Assembly: GCA_027257055.1 (NCBI GenBank)
Contig: JAPVLO010000569.1
Location: 620,001-684,000, forward strand
Source: Cephalopachus bancanus
Taxonomy: Eukaryota > Chordata > Mammalia > Primates > Tarsiidae
Reading direction: 5' to 3'
Length of the DNA: 64,000 nt
The position numbers were made by a program, and so were the translations under genes. Below are positions 23,057-34,889 of the stretch, piece by piece. A model generated the notes under the pieces. It saw only the letters and a list, made by a program, of their open reading frames with translations, was not told the origin of the DNA and searched no databases. Position 1 is the first letter of the stretch. The number at the start of each line of letters is the position of its first letter.

Positions 23057-23345
23057 ATTTTTTTTTTTTTTTGAGTTGGAGTCTCACTCTGTCGCCCAGA
23101 CTGGAGTGCAGTGGCTGCTCTGGCCACCGCAGCCTCGACCTGCTGGGCTCCGGCGATCCTTCCGCCTCAGCCTTCCAAGTAGCTGGAACTACAGGCGCGC
23201 GCTACCACGCCCGCTATTTTTGATTTATTGTAGAGATGAGGTCTAGCCAAGCTGCCTGGGTGGGTTTCGAACCCATGGGCCCAGGCAATCCACTCACCTC
23301 AGCTTCCCAAAGCGCAGGATTACAGACTGAGCCACTGAGCCCTGG
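23057..23345 (-). mobile_element. Alu, recent class
   Basis: Antisense dimer inserted next to or in the poly(T) head region of the following Alu. Both share a CAGATTTTTT target word. Confidence 0.93.
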
Positions 23346-23348
23346 CTT

Positions 23349-23646
23349 GATTTTTTTTTTTTTTGAGTAGAATTTTTACTCTGTCACCTTGACTGGAGTG
23401 CATTGGTATGCTCACAGCCACCACAGCCTCGACCTGCTGGGCTCAGGTGATCCTTCTGCCTCAACCTTCCAAGTAACTGGAACTACAGGCATGCGCCACC
23501 ACCCTCAGCTAATTTTTTTGATTTATTGTAGAGATACGATCTCACCAAATTGCCCAGGCTGGTCTTGAACCCCTGGACTCAGGCAATCTGCTCGCCTCTG
23601 CTTCCCAAAGTGCTGGGATTACAGATGTGAGCCACTGCACTTGGCC
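23349..23646 (-). mobile_element. Alu, intermediate class
   Basis: Antisense dimer in tandem with the previous one. CACAGATTTTTG follows its 5' end and matches the word before 23057, so the pair shares one target. Confidence 0.92.
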
Positions 23647-23727
23647 CACAGATTTTTGTTTTGAATGAAGAGAAAAAATAGATACCCCATACATGTACAA
23701 TTATGATTTGCTAATTAAAAATAACAA

Positions 23728-23860
23728 GGCTGGAAAGCTGAGGAGAAAGAAGGTTGAGCCCAGCAGGTTGAGGCTGCGGTGACTGAGCTTGCTACTGCGC
23801 TCCAGCCTGGGTGACAGAGTGAGACTCCTACCTCAAAGAAAAACAAAAAAACAAAAAACG
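23728..23860 (+). mobile_element. Alu right monomer fragment
   Basis: Only the right arm is present, from 'ggctggaaagctgaggagaa' to an AC-interrupted A tail. Confidence 0.82.
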
Positions 23861-23861
23861 A

Positions 23862-24165
23862 GGCTGGGCATGGCGGCTCACACCTGTAATCCTAGCACTT
23901 TGGGAGACTGAGTGGGAGGATCACTGGAGGCCAGGAATTTGAGACCAGCCTGACAACATAGCAAAAGCCCATCTCTACAGAAAAATTAAAACATTAGCTG
24001 GGTGTGGTGGTGCATGCCTGTAAGTAGTCCCTGCTACTTAGGAGGTTAAGCCAGATTACCTGAGCCCAAGAGGTCAAGGTTTCAGTGAGCCATGATCGTG
24101 CCTCAGTACACTCGTGCACTCTAGCCTGGGCAACAGAGTGAGACTCCAACTCAAAAAATAAAAAT
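23862..24165 (+). mobile_element. Old AluJ-like element
   Basis: Sense dimer with 'aggccaggaatttgagacca' and 'gtgagccatgatcgtgcctc', typical AluJ wording. An ACTC duplication lies in the right arm. Confidence 0.88.
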
Positions 24166-24470
24166 AGCCGGGCTCGGTGTCTCAGCCTGTAATCCCGTGC
24201 TTTGGGAGGCTGAGGTGAGTGGATTGCCTGAGCCTGCAGGTTCGAGACCCACCTGGGCAATTTGGCAAGATCTCATCTCTACAATAAATCAAAAATTAGC
24301 CGGGCATGGTGGTGCATGCCTATAGTTTCAGCTACTTGGAAGGCTGAGGTGGAAGGATCACTGGAGCCCAGCAGGTTGAGGCTGCGGTGGCCACGAGTGG
24401 CCACTGCACTCCAGTCTGGGCAACAGAGTGAGACTCCAACTCAAAAAAATAAATAAATAAATAAAATAAA
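24166..24470 (+). mobile_element. Alu, recent class
   Basis: Full-length sense dimer inserted at the tail of the previous AluJ, with an (AAAT)n tail. Confidence 0.94.
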
Positions 24471-24598
24471 ATTTAAAGTTAGGTTAAAAGATAGAGACTG
24501 TTTTTAGTATAGTAGTGTTTGTAATAATTCATCACAGCCAGTTACAGATTTCTGTGTTCTTTCTCCACTCCCTCGGCTTCACTTGACTAACCTTAGAG

Positions 24599-24649
<51 letters not shown>

Positions 24650-24670
24650 CAGAGACAGAGACAGAGAGTG

Positions 24671-24716
<46 letters not shown>
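24599..24716. repeat. Compound (GA)n / (GACAGA)n microsatellite
   Basis: Two perfect GA tracts flank an internal block of six-base GACAGA units at about 24631-24665. Total length is about 118 bp. The open frames through it are pure Ser-Leu repeats and are not genes. Confidence 0.97.
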
Positions 24717-24720
<4 letters not shown>

Positions 24721-25292
24721 ATATAGTTCTTTGACAAGAGACTGAAATATGAAGTGGTTCCAAAGAGTTGGCAAATTCTCAGAAGGGCACTTTTGACTAT
24801 GCTGTTGCAGATGACCCCAAAAAGGAGGATCAAAACTGAGGCACTTGAGCAAAAGTTCAGGTACGAAGAAAGGCAAGAGCACATGATGAAGAATAGCCTC
24901 CAGCATCGAGTGTCTGTCTACCCGTAGCGTACCCGTAGCGTTTTGAACATTAATTTCCTCTTTTTCCCCAAACTTGGAGGAAACAAATGGTGATAAAATT
25001 GTCTCTTCCCCCTTTCCTGAGAGAGGACTGAGGTTTAGCAAACTTAAGGAACATGCCCAAGATTGTACAACTAATGTGAGACGAGCCAAAGTTTGAGTCT
25101 AGGTCGGGATACCTCCAGAACCTGTGTTTCTTCTGTGTTATGCTGAAGAGAATTGTAAGAAAAAGGTGTCCATGAGGCCCAAGTCCTGAAGGTGATGGGC
25201 CTTCTCCAAGAATTGGGTTATGACAGGAGGGGCTCTTAAAGTTTTCTCTGGAAGTAGATAGGATCACCAGGGATTAAGTCTTTCAGATAATG
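24717..25292. other. Intron 1, MIR-like remnant and single-copy sequence
   Basis: About 25010-25110 looks like a MIR fragment ('tgaggtttagcaaacttaag', 'ttgtacaactaatgtg'). A 10-bp direct repeat TACCCGTAGCG occurs twice at about 24921-24941. No exon recognised. Confidence 0.4.
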
Positions 25293-25747
<455 letters not shown>

Positions 25748-25754
25748 TAATGTT

Positions 25755-26180
25755 AAAAAGGAACTCATTCATTTATTCAGCAAATGTCTTTTGAGTGTTT
25801 ACCAACGACCTTAGTACTTTCGGGGACTGGCTGCCATTCGTGGGGAATATGGACGAGCTAATAGGCTATGGAGGAGGAAACATGCCATGCCTTGTAAACT
25901 TGTAAGTGGGACATTTTTGGTGGAGGAAATTAGGTGTTAGCCGAGATCTGAACAATGAGTAGGAATTGGGGCAGGATGGGGAATGAAGTGTATGGTGAAT
26001 GAGGTGAATTGAAGGTACTTTAATTTGGCCAGAGCCACTCCACTAAAGGAGTTTGCATTTTATCTTTTTTTTCGTTCATTCCACTATTGTGCATTGAACT
26101 CACGCTGACATGCTTCTAAGTGCATAGCGGTGAAGAGGACAGATAAAATCTCTGCCCTACTGGAGTCTGTATTCGGAAAA
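25755..26180 (+). repeat. L2-like remnants
   Basis: 'catttattcagcaaatgtct' (about 25768) and 'attgtgcattgaactcacgc' (about 26084) are L2 3'-end phrases. Two separate old pieces or one broken copy. Confidence 0.5.
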
Positions 26181-26289
26181 AACTTAATAGTTCACTAAGA
26201 ATAGTTCACTAAGAATTAAACGAAGCTTCTTTTTTTACTGACTGGAGTTCTTTATTTTTTCTTTTCCCCCTTTTTCTTTCTTAGTGAGG

Positions 26290-26592
26290 GTTTTTTTTTT
26301 TTTTTTTTTTGAGTAGGAGTCTCACTCTGTCACCCAAGCTGGAGGGCAGTGGCATGCCCCCAGCCACTGTAGCCTTGACCTGCTGGGCTCAGGTGATTCT
26401 TCTGTCTCACCCTTCCAAGTAGCTCGAACTACAGGCATGCGCTACTATGCCTGGCTAATTTTTCAATTTATTGTAGAGATGAGGGCTCCCCGAGTTGCCC
26501 AGGCTGGTCTCGAACCCTTGAGCTCAGGCAATCCTCTCACCTCGGTCTCCCAAAGTGTTGGGATTATAGGTGTGAGTCACCGTGCTTGGCCA
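26290..26592 (-). mobile_element. Alu, intermediate class
   Basis: Antisense dimer with a T22 head. CATTGAAATTATT follows it and is reused by the next Alu. Confidence 0.93.
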
Positions 26593-26614
26593 TTGAAATT
26601 ATTATTATTATTAT

Positions 26615-26897
26615 TTTGAGTTGGGGTATCACTCTGTCATCCAGGCTGGAGGGCAGTGGCACGCCTGTCGGCCATCGCAGCCTCAACTTGCTGGGCTCTG
26701 GTGATCCTTCCGCCTCAGCCTTCAAGTAGCCAGAACTACAGGCGCGCACTACCATGCCTAGCTAAGTGTTGATTTATTGTAGAGATAAAGTCTTGCCAAG
26801 TTGCCCAGGCTGGTCTCGAACCCGAGGGCTCAGATAATCTACTTGCCTCGGCCTCCCAAATTGTTGGGATTACAGGCTGAGCCACTGAGCCTGGCCA
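26615..26897 (-). mobile_element. Alu, recent class
   Basis: Antisense dimer whose head has become an (ATT)n run. 'cattgaaattatt' before and 'catttgaaattatttt' after give the target duplication. Confidence 0.92.
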
Positions 26898-27142
26898 TTT
26901 GAAATTATTTTATCCTCCCTCAGAAGCAGCTTTGTGTTAAACTCCAGGGATACAACCTTGAATTCAATGTGGTCCCTGACCTTGAGGGAACTTTACATTG
27001 CACTCCTCAAAATCCAGGTAAATGGATGAGTTTCTTCATGAAGTGGGGTAGTCTAGAAACTCAATATGAGTCAATTGTGCTATGGTGCCCAAGAGTTAGT
27101 ATAATTTTAGGCAGTATTTCAGAGATATAATAGAAACTAGGG

Positions 27143-27143
<1 letters not shown>

Positions 27144-27177
<34 letters not shown>
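27144..27177. repeat. (ATT)n microsatellite
   Basis: About eleven ATT units forming the head of the next antisense Alu. Confidence 0.95.
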
Positions 27178-27460
27178 GAGTTGGAGTCCCATTCCATCGC
27201 CCATGCTGGAGTGCAGTGGCATGCTCATGGCTACCCCAGCGTTGACCCACTGGGTTCAGGTGATCCTTCTGCCTCAGCTTTCCAAGTAGCTGGAACAACA
27301 GGTGTGTGCTAACACGCCTGGCTAATTTTTTTATTTATTGTAGAGATGAGGTCTTGCCAAGTTGCCCAGGCTGTTCTCTAACCTGTGGACTCAGGCAATC
27401 CCCTCACCTCGGCCTCCCAAAGTGCTGGGATTACAGGCTTGAGCCATCACGCCCCACCAA
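27178..27460 (-). mobile_element. Alu, intermediate class
   Basis: Antisense dimer with an (ATT)n-converted head and 'cacgccccaccaag' at its 5' end. Confidence 0.92.
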
Positions 27461-27648
27461 GAATGCTTAAGATTTTGGAGGTCTCTAAACTGAGAATCTG
27501 ACATGGAGTGTCTATCTGGAAAAATACATGACAATTTTGCCTTCCTCATCCAGCCTTAGAACCTCTGATCTTATGACAGGAAGCTCTTAACTCTTCTCTG
27601 GATTGGCCAGACCACCCTTAGAACACAGGATTTAACAGTTCTGTACTG

Positions 27649-27782
27649 CCAGGCATGGTGACTCAAGCCTGTAATCCCAGCACTTTGGGAGGAGAGGTGA
27701 GAGTATTGCCTGAGCCCAGGGGTTCAAGACCAGCCTGGGCAACTTGGCGAGACCTCGTCTCTTAAAAAAAAACACAAAAAAC
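27649..27782 (+). mobile_element. Left-arm Alu monomer
   Basis: A sense left arm that ends directly in an A tail after 'gacctcgtctct', with no right arm. FLAM-like or 3'-truncated. Confidence 0.85.
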
Positions 27783-28131
27783 AGTTTGAGCACATACCTG
27801 TGTAAAACATTGTGTTAAGCATTGCAGGGGAGATAAAGATAGACAAGAGGTAATCCATGTAGCTTAAAGACTTGGTGGAAGAGTGTTATTTTGTATGTGG
27901 TAAGGTGTTTGTAGATACATGCAGAAATGTTGAAACTAAGAATGTTACTTAAAGATGTGTTGGTAACTGTGTGAAAAAATAAATAAGAGGTCATCTTTAT
28001 TCCTAACGATTATTGGACTAATGTCTATAAAAGTGCTTTGTAACCATAAATACCTACGTAAGTAAAAGTTACTATTGTTATTCTAATCACCAGTGGGGAT
28101 AATCCAAAACAGAATACACATAAGAATATTT
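27783..28131. other. Intron 1, partly L2-like, no exon seen
   Basis: 'gtgtaaaacattgtgttaag' resembles the L2 end. The remainder is AT-rich with no recognised structure. Confidence 0.35.
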
Positions 28132-28424
28132 CAGCCGGTCTCAGTGGCTCAGCCTGTAATGCCGCGCCTTTGGGAGGTTGAGGTGAGTGGATTGCCTGAG
28201 CCCGCAGGTTCGAGACCCGCCTGGGCAACTTGGCGAAACCTCATCTCCACAATAAATCAAAAATTAGCCGGGCGTGGTAGCGCGCACCTGTAGTTCCAGC
28301 TACTTGGAAGGCTGAGGCGGAAGGATCGCCGGAGCCCAGCAGGTCGAGGCTGCGGTGGCTGGAGCGGCCACTGCACTCCAGTCTGGGCGACAGAGTGAGA
28401 CTCCAACTCAAAAAAAAAAAAAAT
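28132..28424 (+). mobile_element. Alu, recent class
   Basis: Full-length sense dimer with A12 tail, flanked by ATTTCA-type short repeats. Confidence 0.94.
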
Positions 28425-29030
28425 TTCAAAGACATTCAAAATGGAGCCAAGCCACTTTCCATCATGGGAGTTGAGTGAAGGCTTTGAGATATGAGCAGGT
28501 GATTGTAGAGGGCAGGCCAGAATATTCCAGTGGAGGCTCTGGCATTCATGGAGGTTTGTAGGAAAATTTGGGTGCTGAAGAATGTTGCTAGTCATCTGCA
28601 TTTAGGGGAGTGTGCAGGGGACTGGGCTGGGATCCAGGGTGGAGAGTCTTGAGTATCTGATAAAGAAAGGAAGAACAAATGTGTTTTCAGTAGAAGGATG
28701 ACATGATCAGAGCTGCACTGTAGGAAGGTTATCCTGGCAGTGGAGAGCAGATGCTTTAGGGGGGTCAGCAGAGGTGAAAGGGGGGCTATCTCAATTGTTC
28801 AGGTGAGAGAAAGGTGTAACAAGTTTTTTGCACCCAATATATGGTTTGTATAGGTTGTTTCACTTAATGATAGTAATCAGAAGCCTGGAAAGGTATGGAT
28901 CAATTTATTTTTTATTTTTTTTCCCACTCTTCTTGCTGTCATTCCCCAAGGAATGGACTAATTTAAGAGAGATTAGAACAGGAAGGCTGGGAATTTCCTT
29001 CCCTGAAGTATTTTAAAGATGGGAGAGAGA
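28425..29030 (+). repeat. L2-like remnant and single-copy intron
   Basis: 'ggatgacatgatcagagctg' and 'gttatcctggcagtggagag' (about 28696-28747) match the usual L2 3' body. The rest is unassigned. Confidence 0.4.
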
Positions 29031-29170
29031 GAGACTGATTATGAGTCCGTGCAGAAAGAGCACTGGAATAGGAGTCTAAAGACCTGGACTCTCCCACCTC
29101 TGGTTCTGCTGCCACTGACTAGCTAAATGACTTCCCACTAGTCATTTCTCCACTCTAGTCATGAGTTCTC
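29031..29170 (+). repeat. MIR element
   Basis: 'aaagagcactggaataggag' then 'ctgccactgactagctaaat' and 'atgagttctcttatctataa' follow the MIR order well. Confidence 0.65.
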
Positions 29171-29384
29171 TTATCTATAAAACTGTGCAGTGGTGTTTTA
29201 TTTGTTCGTTTTTCTTGTTTTTGTTGTTTATGAGTTGTCCTGGGAGAGTGAAGTGTTCTAGAGTATGGGGATGTTCCAGAATAATCACCAACATCCGCTT
29301 GAACGTTCAATCAAATGTGATGAGCCTGAGGTTTCCACAGCAGAGTGGGAAAAGGACTATGAGTTTTGGGCGCCCACATGTTTC

Positions 29385-29545
29385 AGTTTCTCTCAGTTCT
29401 GTCATTTACAAGTTATATGACCTTGGGCAAACTACTCAGTCCCTTTCCTGTTTTCTAGTTTCCTAATCCTTAAAGTAAGGATAATAATATCTACAGTTAA
29501 GTGTTGTTGTGAGGATTAAATCAGACAATACCTGGCACTAAAATA
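29385..29545 (+). repeat. MIR element
   Basis: 'atatgaccttgggcaaacta' followed by 'gtaaggataataatatctac' and 'gtgaggattaaatcagacaa' is the MIR core and 3' part. Confidence 0.7.
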
Positions 29546-30085
29546 ACAGGAAAAAAAATAAGGTTCGTTTCCTTCCTTCTTTCTGTGATGCTTATATTCA
29601 TTTAGCCTCTTCCCTTCTCCCCTCTTCTCTGCCTCCTTTTTCTTTTCCTTTCATTAAGACAGAGTGTAGTACCCTCACTCCAGTCCTGACAGTGGGCAGT
29701 ACTAATTCAACAGACTTTGAAATGGTATTTACACATATGATAAAGGTATCAGCACAGTGCCTGTGGATTTTTAGTGCAGTATGCCTGCAGTTACACCCTG
29801 GCTACTCATCCAACTGCAAGCAATGTCAACTAATCCTCACTGAGAATGACTGGTGGTATGTGAGTGTGCTATACTGTTGGTGGTGGCTCATCCCTCTGCT
29901 GAGTGTCCCCTTTGCTGAGTATAGACCTGCGTTCTGTCTTAGGGAGACCTCTGTCTCCCTTGGGACGTTCCTGTGCAAATTGGAGGATAAAAGATCAGAA
30001 AAAGGCATCAGGACATGTACAAGGCTAAAACTAACTGACTGACGATTCTTTATTCTAAACACCGCTCCTTCTAAAAAGTTAGTTT
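29546..30085. other. Intron 1, single-copy-looking
   Basis: A 116-codon open frame at 29692-30042 has no family resemblance, and no splice structure supports it. No other feature seen. Confidence 0.35.
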
Positions 30086-30089
30086 CTTT

Positions 30090-30382
30090 GCCATGGGCAC
30101 AGTGGCTCACTTCTGTAATCCCAGCACTTTGGGAGACTGAGAGGAGGATCACTTGAGGCCAGGAGCTTGAGACTAGCCTGGGCAACCCTATCTCTACAGA
30201 AATAAAAATTGAAAAATTAGCTGGGGGTGGTGGTGTGCGTCTGTAGTCCCAGCTACTTGAGAGGCCTGAGTCAGGAGGATCCCTTAAGCTCAGGTGTTCG
30301 AAGCTGCATGGAGCTATGATCATACCACTGTACTCCAGCCTGGTGACAGAGCAAGACCATCTCAAAAACAACAACAAAAAAT
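30090..30382 (+). mobile_element. Old AluJ-like element
   Basis: Sense dimer with classic AluJ phrases ('gatcacttgaggccaggagc', 'gagctatgatcataccactg'). Its (CAA)n tail is typical of old copies. Confidence 0.92.
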
Positions 30383-30456
30383 CTTCATGACTGCTCCATG
30401 CACAGAGATACAAGAACAGTTGTGTTAACTCCATCTAAGGCAAAGTGGTTGCTCTT

Positions 30457-30750
30457 TTTTTTTTTTTTGAGTAGGGGTCTCAATCTGTCACTAAGACTGG
30501 AGTGCAGTTGCACACTCACAGCCACCACAGCCTCGACCTGTTGGACTTAGTTGATCCTTCTGCCTCAGCCTTCCAAGTAGCCGGAACCACAGGCCTGCAC
30601 CACCATGCCCAGCTAATTTTTTTATTTATTGTAGAGACGAGGTCTCACCAAGTTGCCCAGACTGGTCTCCAACTCCTGGACGTCAGGCATTCCTCTCACC
30701 TCCGCCTCCCAAGGTGCTGGGATTACAGGTGTGAGCCACTTGCCTGGCTG
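30457..30750 (-). mobile_element. Alu, intermediate class
   Basis: Antisense dimer flanked by GTTGCTCTTTTT on both sides. It forms an inverted pair with the AluJ 75 bp to its left. Confidence 0.93.
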
Positions 30751-30895
30751 GGTTGCTCTTTTTCCAGACACCAGGGCCACTGTTTTCTTCAGTGTGACAC
30801 AGAGCATGAGGGTGTCGAGGAGACACAGAGTACAAAAAGTGAGGAGAGATTGGAAGGCTTAGCAAGGGAAGGCTTCTGAGAAGTCTTGCACAAAA

Positions 30896-31591
30896 TGTTT
30901 ACCTATTCCGAAGAAGTCACCTGGAATCTAGTAGGGAGAGACATTGGTTTATTACACTTACTGGAGGGTCACAGATGACATGGTCACTGATGACTGTGGG
31001 TGGATGATGAAAGAATCTGTGCCTCAGGGTAGCACAGCAGTTTTATAATCTAGCAAGTTAATTATTCAAATTCCTGTACATTGTTTGCAGTCACATTGAT
31101 TGAGTGGCGACTAAGCCTGGCTCGGTGGCTCAGCCTGTAATTACGCGCTTTGGGAGGCTGAGGTGAGAGGATTGCCTGAGCCCGCGGGTTCGAGACCCGC
31201 CTGGGCAACTTGGCAAGACCTCATCTCTACAATAAATCAAAAATTAGCCTGGCATGGTAGCGCACGCCTGTAGTTCCAGCTACTTAGAAGGCTGAGGCGG
31301 AAGGATTGCCGGAGCCCAGCAGGTTGAGGCTGCGGTGGCCAGGACCGGCCACTGCACTCCAGTCTGGGTGACGGAGACTCCAACTCAAAAAAAAGAGTGG
31401 CGACTGTGTTGTCTTTAGGTTGCTTACCTGCATCCCTTGACTTGTTAACCCTCTGACTTGTTACAGGGAATATGCATCTCCTGCAGAGATCAGCCTTGGC
31501 CAGGGGCTGTTCTCTGGGGGAGGGTCAGAGCCAGATGTGGGGAAAAGAGGCAATGTCTGGATATTTACCCCAGGCTCCAGTCCTACGTTGA
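30896..31591 (-). mobile_element. 3' LTR of an antisense endogenous retrovirus
   Basis: On the minus strand there is a purine tract (complement of 31592-31606) followed by about 400 bp of LTR-like sequence. It has a TATAAAA box (complement of 31041-31047) and a polyadenylation signal AATAAA (complement of 30948-30953) 94 bp apart, as in retroviral LTRs. A recent Alu (31113-31394) interrupts it. The outer limit is estimated. No matching 5' LTR was found. Confidence 0.6.
31113..31394 (+). mobile_element. Alu, recent class, inside the ERV LTR
   Basis: Sense dimer flanked by GAGTGGCGACT at 31101-31111 and 31395-31405. It is younger than the provirus. Confidence 0.95.
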
Positions 31592-31637
31592 CCTTTTTCC
31601 ATCTTTATGAGGTGGGCACACAAGCCAAGCACTACAT

Positions 31638-31880
31638 TCACATCCCGCATATGCAATAAAGGGCACAGGATCCAAATAGCAAGATTGCCATGGTGATTAT
31701 AATACCTATGATTACTTTTTGCCAGGAAGAGCTTAGTGACTCAAACCTCTTGGAAAAGGGGTCTTCAGCAATTTGGGAAACAGTACTGATTTCAGTATTC
31801 AGGGCCTCAGGAGTCATAGACACATTATGACCATTGTCAGGAATATACATACAACATTCAATTTGAAGTACGACACAGGT
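31638..31880 (-). pseudogene. Retroviral env remnant, TM subunit
   Basis: An open stretch of 70 codons ends in a hydrophobic membrane span of about 20 residues (Ile/Leu/Met-rich) followed by Cys-containing cytoplasmic residues. Just upstream in the same frame is a CX6CC motif (complement of 31851-31877), the mark of gamma- and D-type TM subunits that bind the surface subunit covalently. A stop codon lies about 20 codons upstream of CX6CC. The surface subunit is badly decayed and broken by an Alu. Not functional. Confidence 0.75.
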
Positions 31881-31947
31881 GTGCCCCTGTGCAGTATTTA
31901 AAGCCTGTGCTCATTTGTGTAACTTTATCATTGAGAAAAGCATCCCT

Positions 31948-32248
31948 CCGGGCTCGGTGGCTCAGCCTGTAATCCCGCGCCTTTGGGAGGCTGTGGTGAG
32001 TAGACTGCCTGAGCCCGCGGGTTCGAGACCCACCTGAGCAACTTGGCGAGCCCTCATCTCTACAATAAATCAAAAAATTAGCCGGGTGTGGTAGCGCACG
32101 CCTGTAGTTCCAGCTACTTGGAAGGCTGAGGCGGAAGGATTGCCGGAGCCCAGCAGGTCGAGGCTGTGGTGGCCAGGGAGCGGCCACTGCACTCCAGTCT
32201 GGGTGACAGAGTGAGACTCCAACTCAAAAAAAAAAAAAAAACAAAAAC
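31948..32248 (+). mobile_element. Alu, recent class, inside ERV env
   Basis: Sense dimer. GAGAAAAGCATCCCT is found immediately before and again after its tail near 32250, an intact target duplication. Confidence 0.95.
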
Positions 32249-32839
32249 GAGAAAAGCATCCCTGATGTGGCCTCTGCGGGGCCAGCATACTGACTTGTTG
32301 TACAGTAGGGCAAGGGTCCCGCTCATTGGAGAAACATGTTCCTAGAGCCTGGAACCCAAGCCAACCAAGGCTAAGGGTTATAAGGTAAATGTTTGAGAGG
32401 AACAAGCAGAGGTAAATCTCTATTATCAGGCAAAACACATGCAACATTCCTGTCCTGTGACAACACTGTGACACTTGAGGAAATCTGCCCGGCCTGGAAT
32501 ATCATATGCTATCGGGTGTGGGAGCCCTCCTGTCCATGACATGAAAGGATAGTGGGGGTGTCCTGAATTGCCATATAGAAATGATAATAGTCCCCCTTTT
32601 GAGTATTTGATACCTGGGGTTATTACACTTAACAGTATTTATCCATTTTCCCATCACCATAGAATGGATATCTAAATTATTTATCCCCTCTCCCCAAGGA
32701 GTACCAATGGAGTTCAGATTGAACTTCCCAGGGCTAATGGAGAGTATTCTCTCCGGGTGCTATGTCCTGTGGGGCGAGCAGCAACAGGTTATTCTCGCTT
32801 CCCCAGATTGGTCTGATGATGATTCTTGCACCAAATTCT

Positions 32840-33131
32840 TTTTTTTTTTTTTTTTTGAGTAAGAGTCTCACTCTGTCTCCCAGGCTGCAGTGTAGTAACA
32901 CGCTCATGGCCACTGCAATCTCCACCTACTGGGCTCAAGTGATCCTTCCACCTCAGCCTTCCGAGTAGCTGGAAGGTGTGTGCTACACACGTCTGGCTAA
33001 TTTTTTATTGTTGTAGAGATGAGGTCTTGCCAAATTGTCCAGGATGGTCTTGGACCTTTGGACTCAAACAGTTCTCTCGCCTCCACCTCCAAAAGTGCTA
33101 GGATTACAGGTGTAAGCCACTGTGCCTGGAG
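32840..33131 (-). mobile_element. Alu, intermediate class, between ERV integrase and env
   Basis: Antisense dimer with a T18 head. It has diverged around the left arm ('ggaaggtgtgtgctacacac'). Confidence 0.9.
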
Positions 33132-33149
33132 TGTCAGTGTGTCTAGACG

Positions 33150-34265
33150 GCCAGTATGGGGTCTCTCATTGAGAGCTTGGATTGCTTCAATGCAATTCGG
33201 TCGTCCACCCCTGCAATAAGTGTTGACCTGTCTTTAAAGTATCCCTTTAATGTGCCATTACATTATATCTTTCTATTAGACTGGCACCCATGGGATTGTA
33301 AGGCAGGCAAAATTGCCAGTCAGTTTGCAGCTGTTCAGCCCATTGTTGCACTTGATGTCCAGTAAAGTGGGTTCTCTGGTTGTTTTTTATGACTTCAGGG
33401 GTGGCATACGCTGCCAGGAGCTGTGACAGTTCTCTGATGGTTGAATGCTGTGTAGCTCGCTGGCTAGGGAAGGCCTGAGTAATCCTGTAGTGGTATCAAC
33501 ACAAATGAGAGCAAACTGGGCCACCTCTGACATGGGAAGGCGGCCAATGTAGTCCACTTGCCAGCAGTTGAGAGCTCATGGCCCTGTTGATATATCCACC
33601 TTCTGCTGGCAGTCTCCATGGTTGGCTGTCAGCACATATGGAACAATCATTGTAAGTAGTCACTATGTCAGAGTATTTAATGGGAAGCCCTCAAGTTTTT
33701 GCAACTTCCCACAGTGTTTTCTGTCCAGCATGTTTCATCTTATGATGTAGTCAACTGGCTACATCCTCTGTGGGGGCTTCTTCTAGCCGCTTACGCCTGC
33801 TAGGTTGTCTGCCCTGTCACTTCCCAGGTTCTGCAGGAGAGAATGCCCAGAGACGTGGAAGATGGAGGCTTGTGGCATGAATGGCTTGTCACATAAGTTG
33901 GCCCTACAGAGACTTGTTCATAATTGTCCATTGCTGCTGGTGGACAACTGACATCCACAGTGTCAGTCCTTTGACCAGTTGTCTGTGCAAATGGTCAGTG
34001 GGCCTGGCTCTTTGGATATCACCAACCATACTGCCCACTACTCTGCCCACTGGCTGCTCTGCCCAGGCCCGTCTTGCATCCAGATAGTCTCTGGTTTTGG
34101 CTGTTATACAACAGCTCACCACTGAGGGGGTTGCCTCCAACAAGATCCATCCGTGTACCAAGCCTCCTCTGGGGCTGGTGGTATGTTCTCCTTAGTGGGA
34201 GAACATACCACCATTTACTCCACTGGTTGCTCACCTGCATAGGCAAACTTTATCAGTTCTAGGAG
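33150..34265 (-). pseudogene. Retroviral RNase H / integrase remnant
   Basis: Minus-strand fragments near 33904-34161 show the RNase H-like series ending in a KGLTLW motif. Fragments at about 33230-33560 show the integrase core with an ICVDTTTG-like stretch containing the first catalytic Asp, and an NNQRTHF-like stretch where the second Asp would be expected (Asp apparently lost). Frames are interrupted several times, so it is inactive. Confidence 0.65.
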
Positions 34266-34889
34266 CTGCTGCAGTTCCTGACTTAGAGAGCTTGTGGAGA
34301 GCTTGCTACATTGCTACATTGCTGGTGATATGTTCACCATTTGGTCAGAGTCATCGTCTGTGCAGCTGAGCTGCTGGACCAATGAGAGAGGTCAAGGATC
34401 CTACCTGTTAAGGGGAGGGTGGTGTGCACAGTTACCAGAGCTTGTTGAGTAATCACCTCAGTTGCCAAGAGAGCTTGATATACTATGTTGACCTGCTGTT
34501 CAATGGGGCTGTAGTGGATTTTGGTGCCTTTCCAGGTTTGTGACCAAAAGCCAATGGGGAGTTGAGCTTTTTTCTGTTTCTGCCAGAGCTCCCAATGATA
34601 ACCCTCCTGGGTAACATTCATATGCAATTCACAGGATTAGAATGCCCAATGCTTGGACAATACCCACAGCACTTTGGGCAGCAGTGAATGCCTATTGGCA
34701 CTCTGTTCAGTCCCATTGAGATCCTTTTTTGATCAATCTATACAGGGACCATACAATCTGTGCTCAATGTGGGATAAATGCCTCAACAAGCTAAAAAACT
34801 CTTGTAGCTATATGGAACATGTTGTGGGGGGTGGGGGGAGAAGCTTGAGCCTTATCAACACCTGAAGGGATTACTTTTGTCTTACCAGA

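Noticed and set aside
24532..25089. 185-codon minus-strand frame with a long Ser-Leu repeat
   Set aside because: The middle is the translated GA microsatellite and the ends have no family resemblance.
29692..30042. 116-codon frame in intron 1
   Set aside because: No similarity to known domains, no splice signals of the right phase and a start in single-copy intron. Probably chance.
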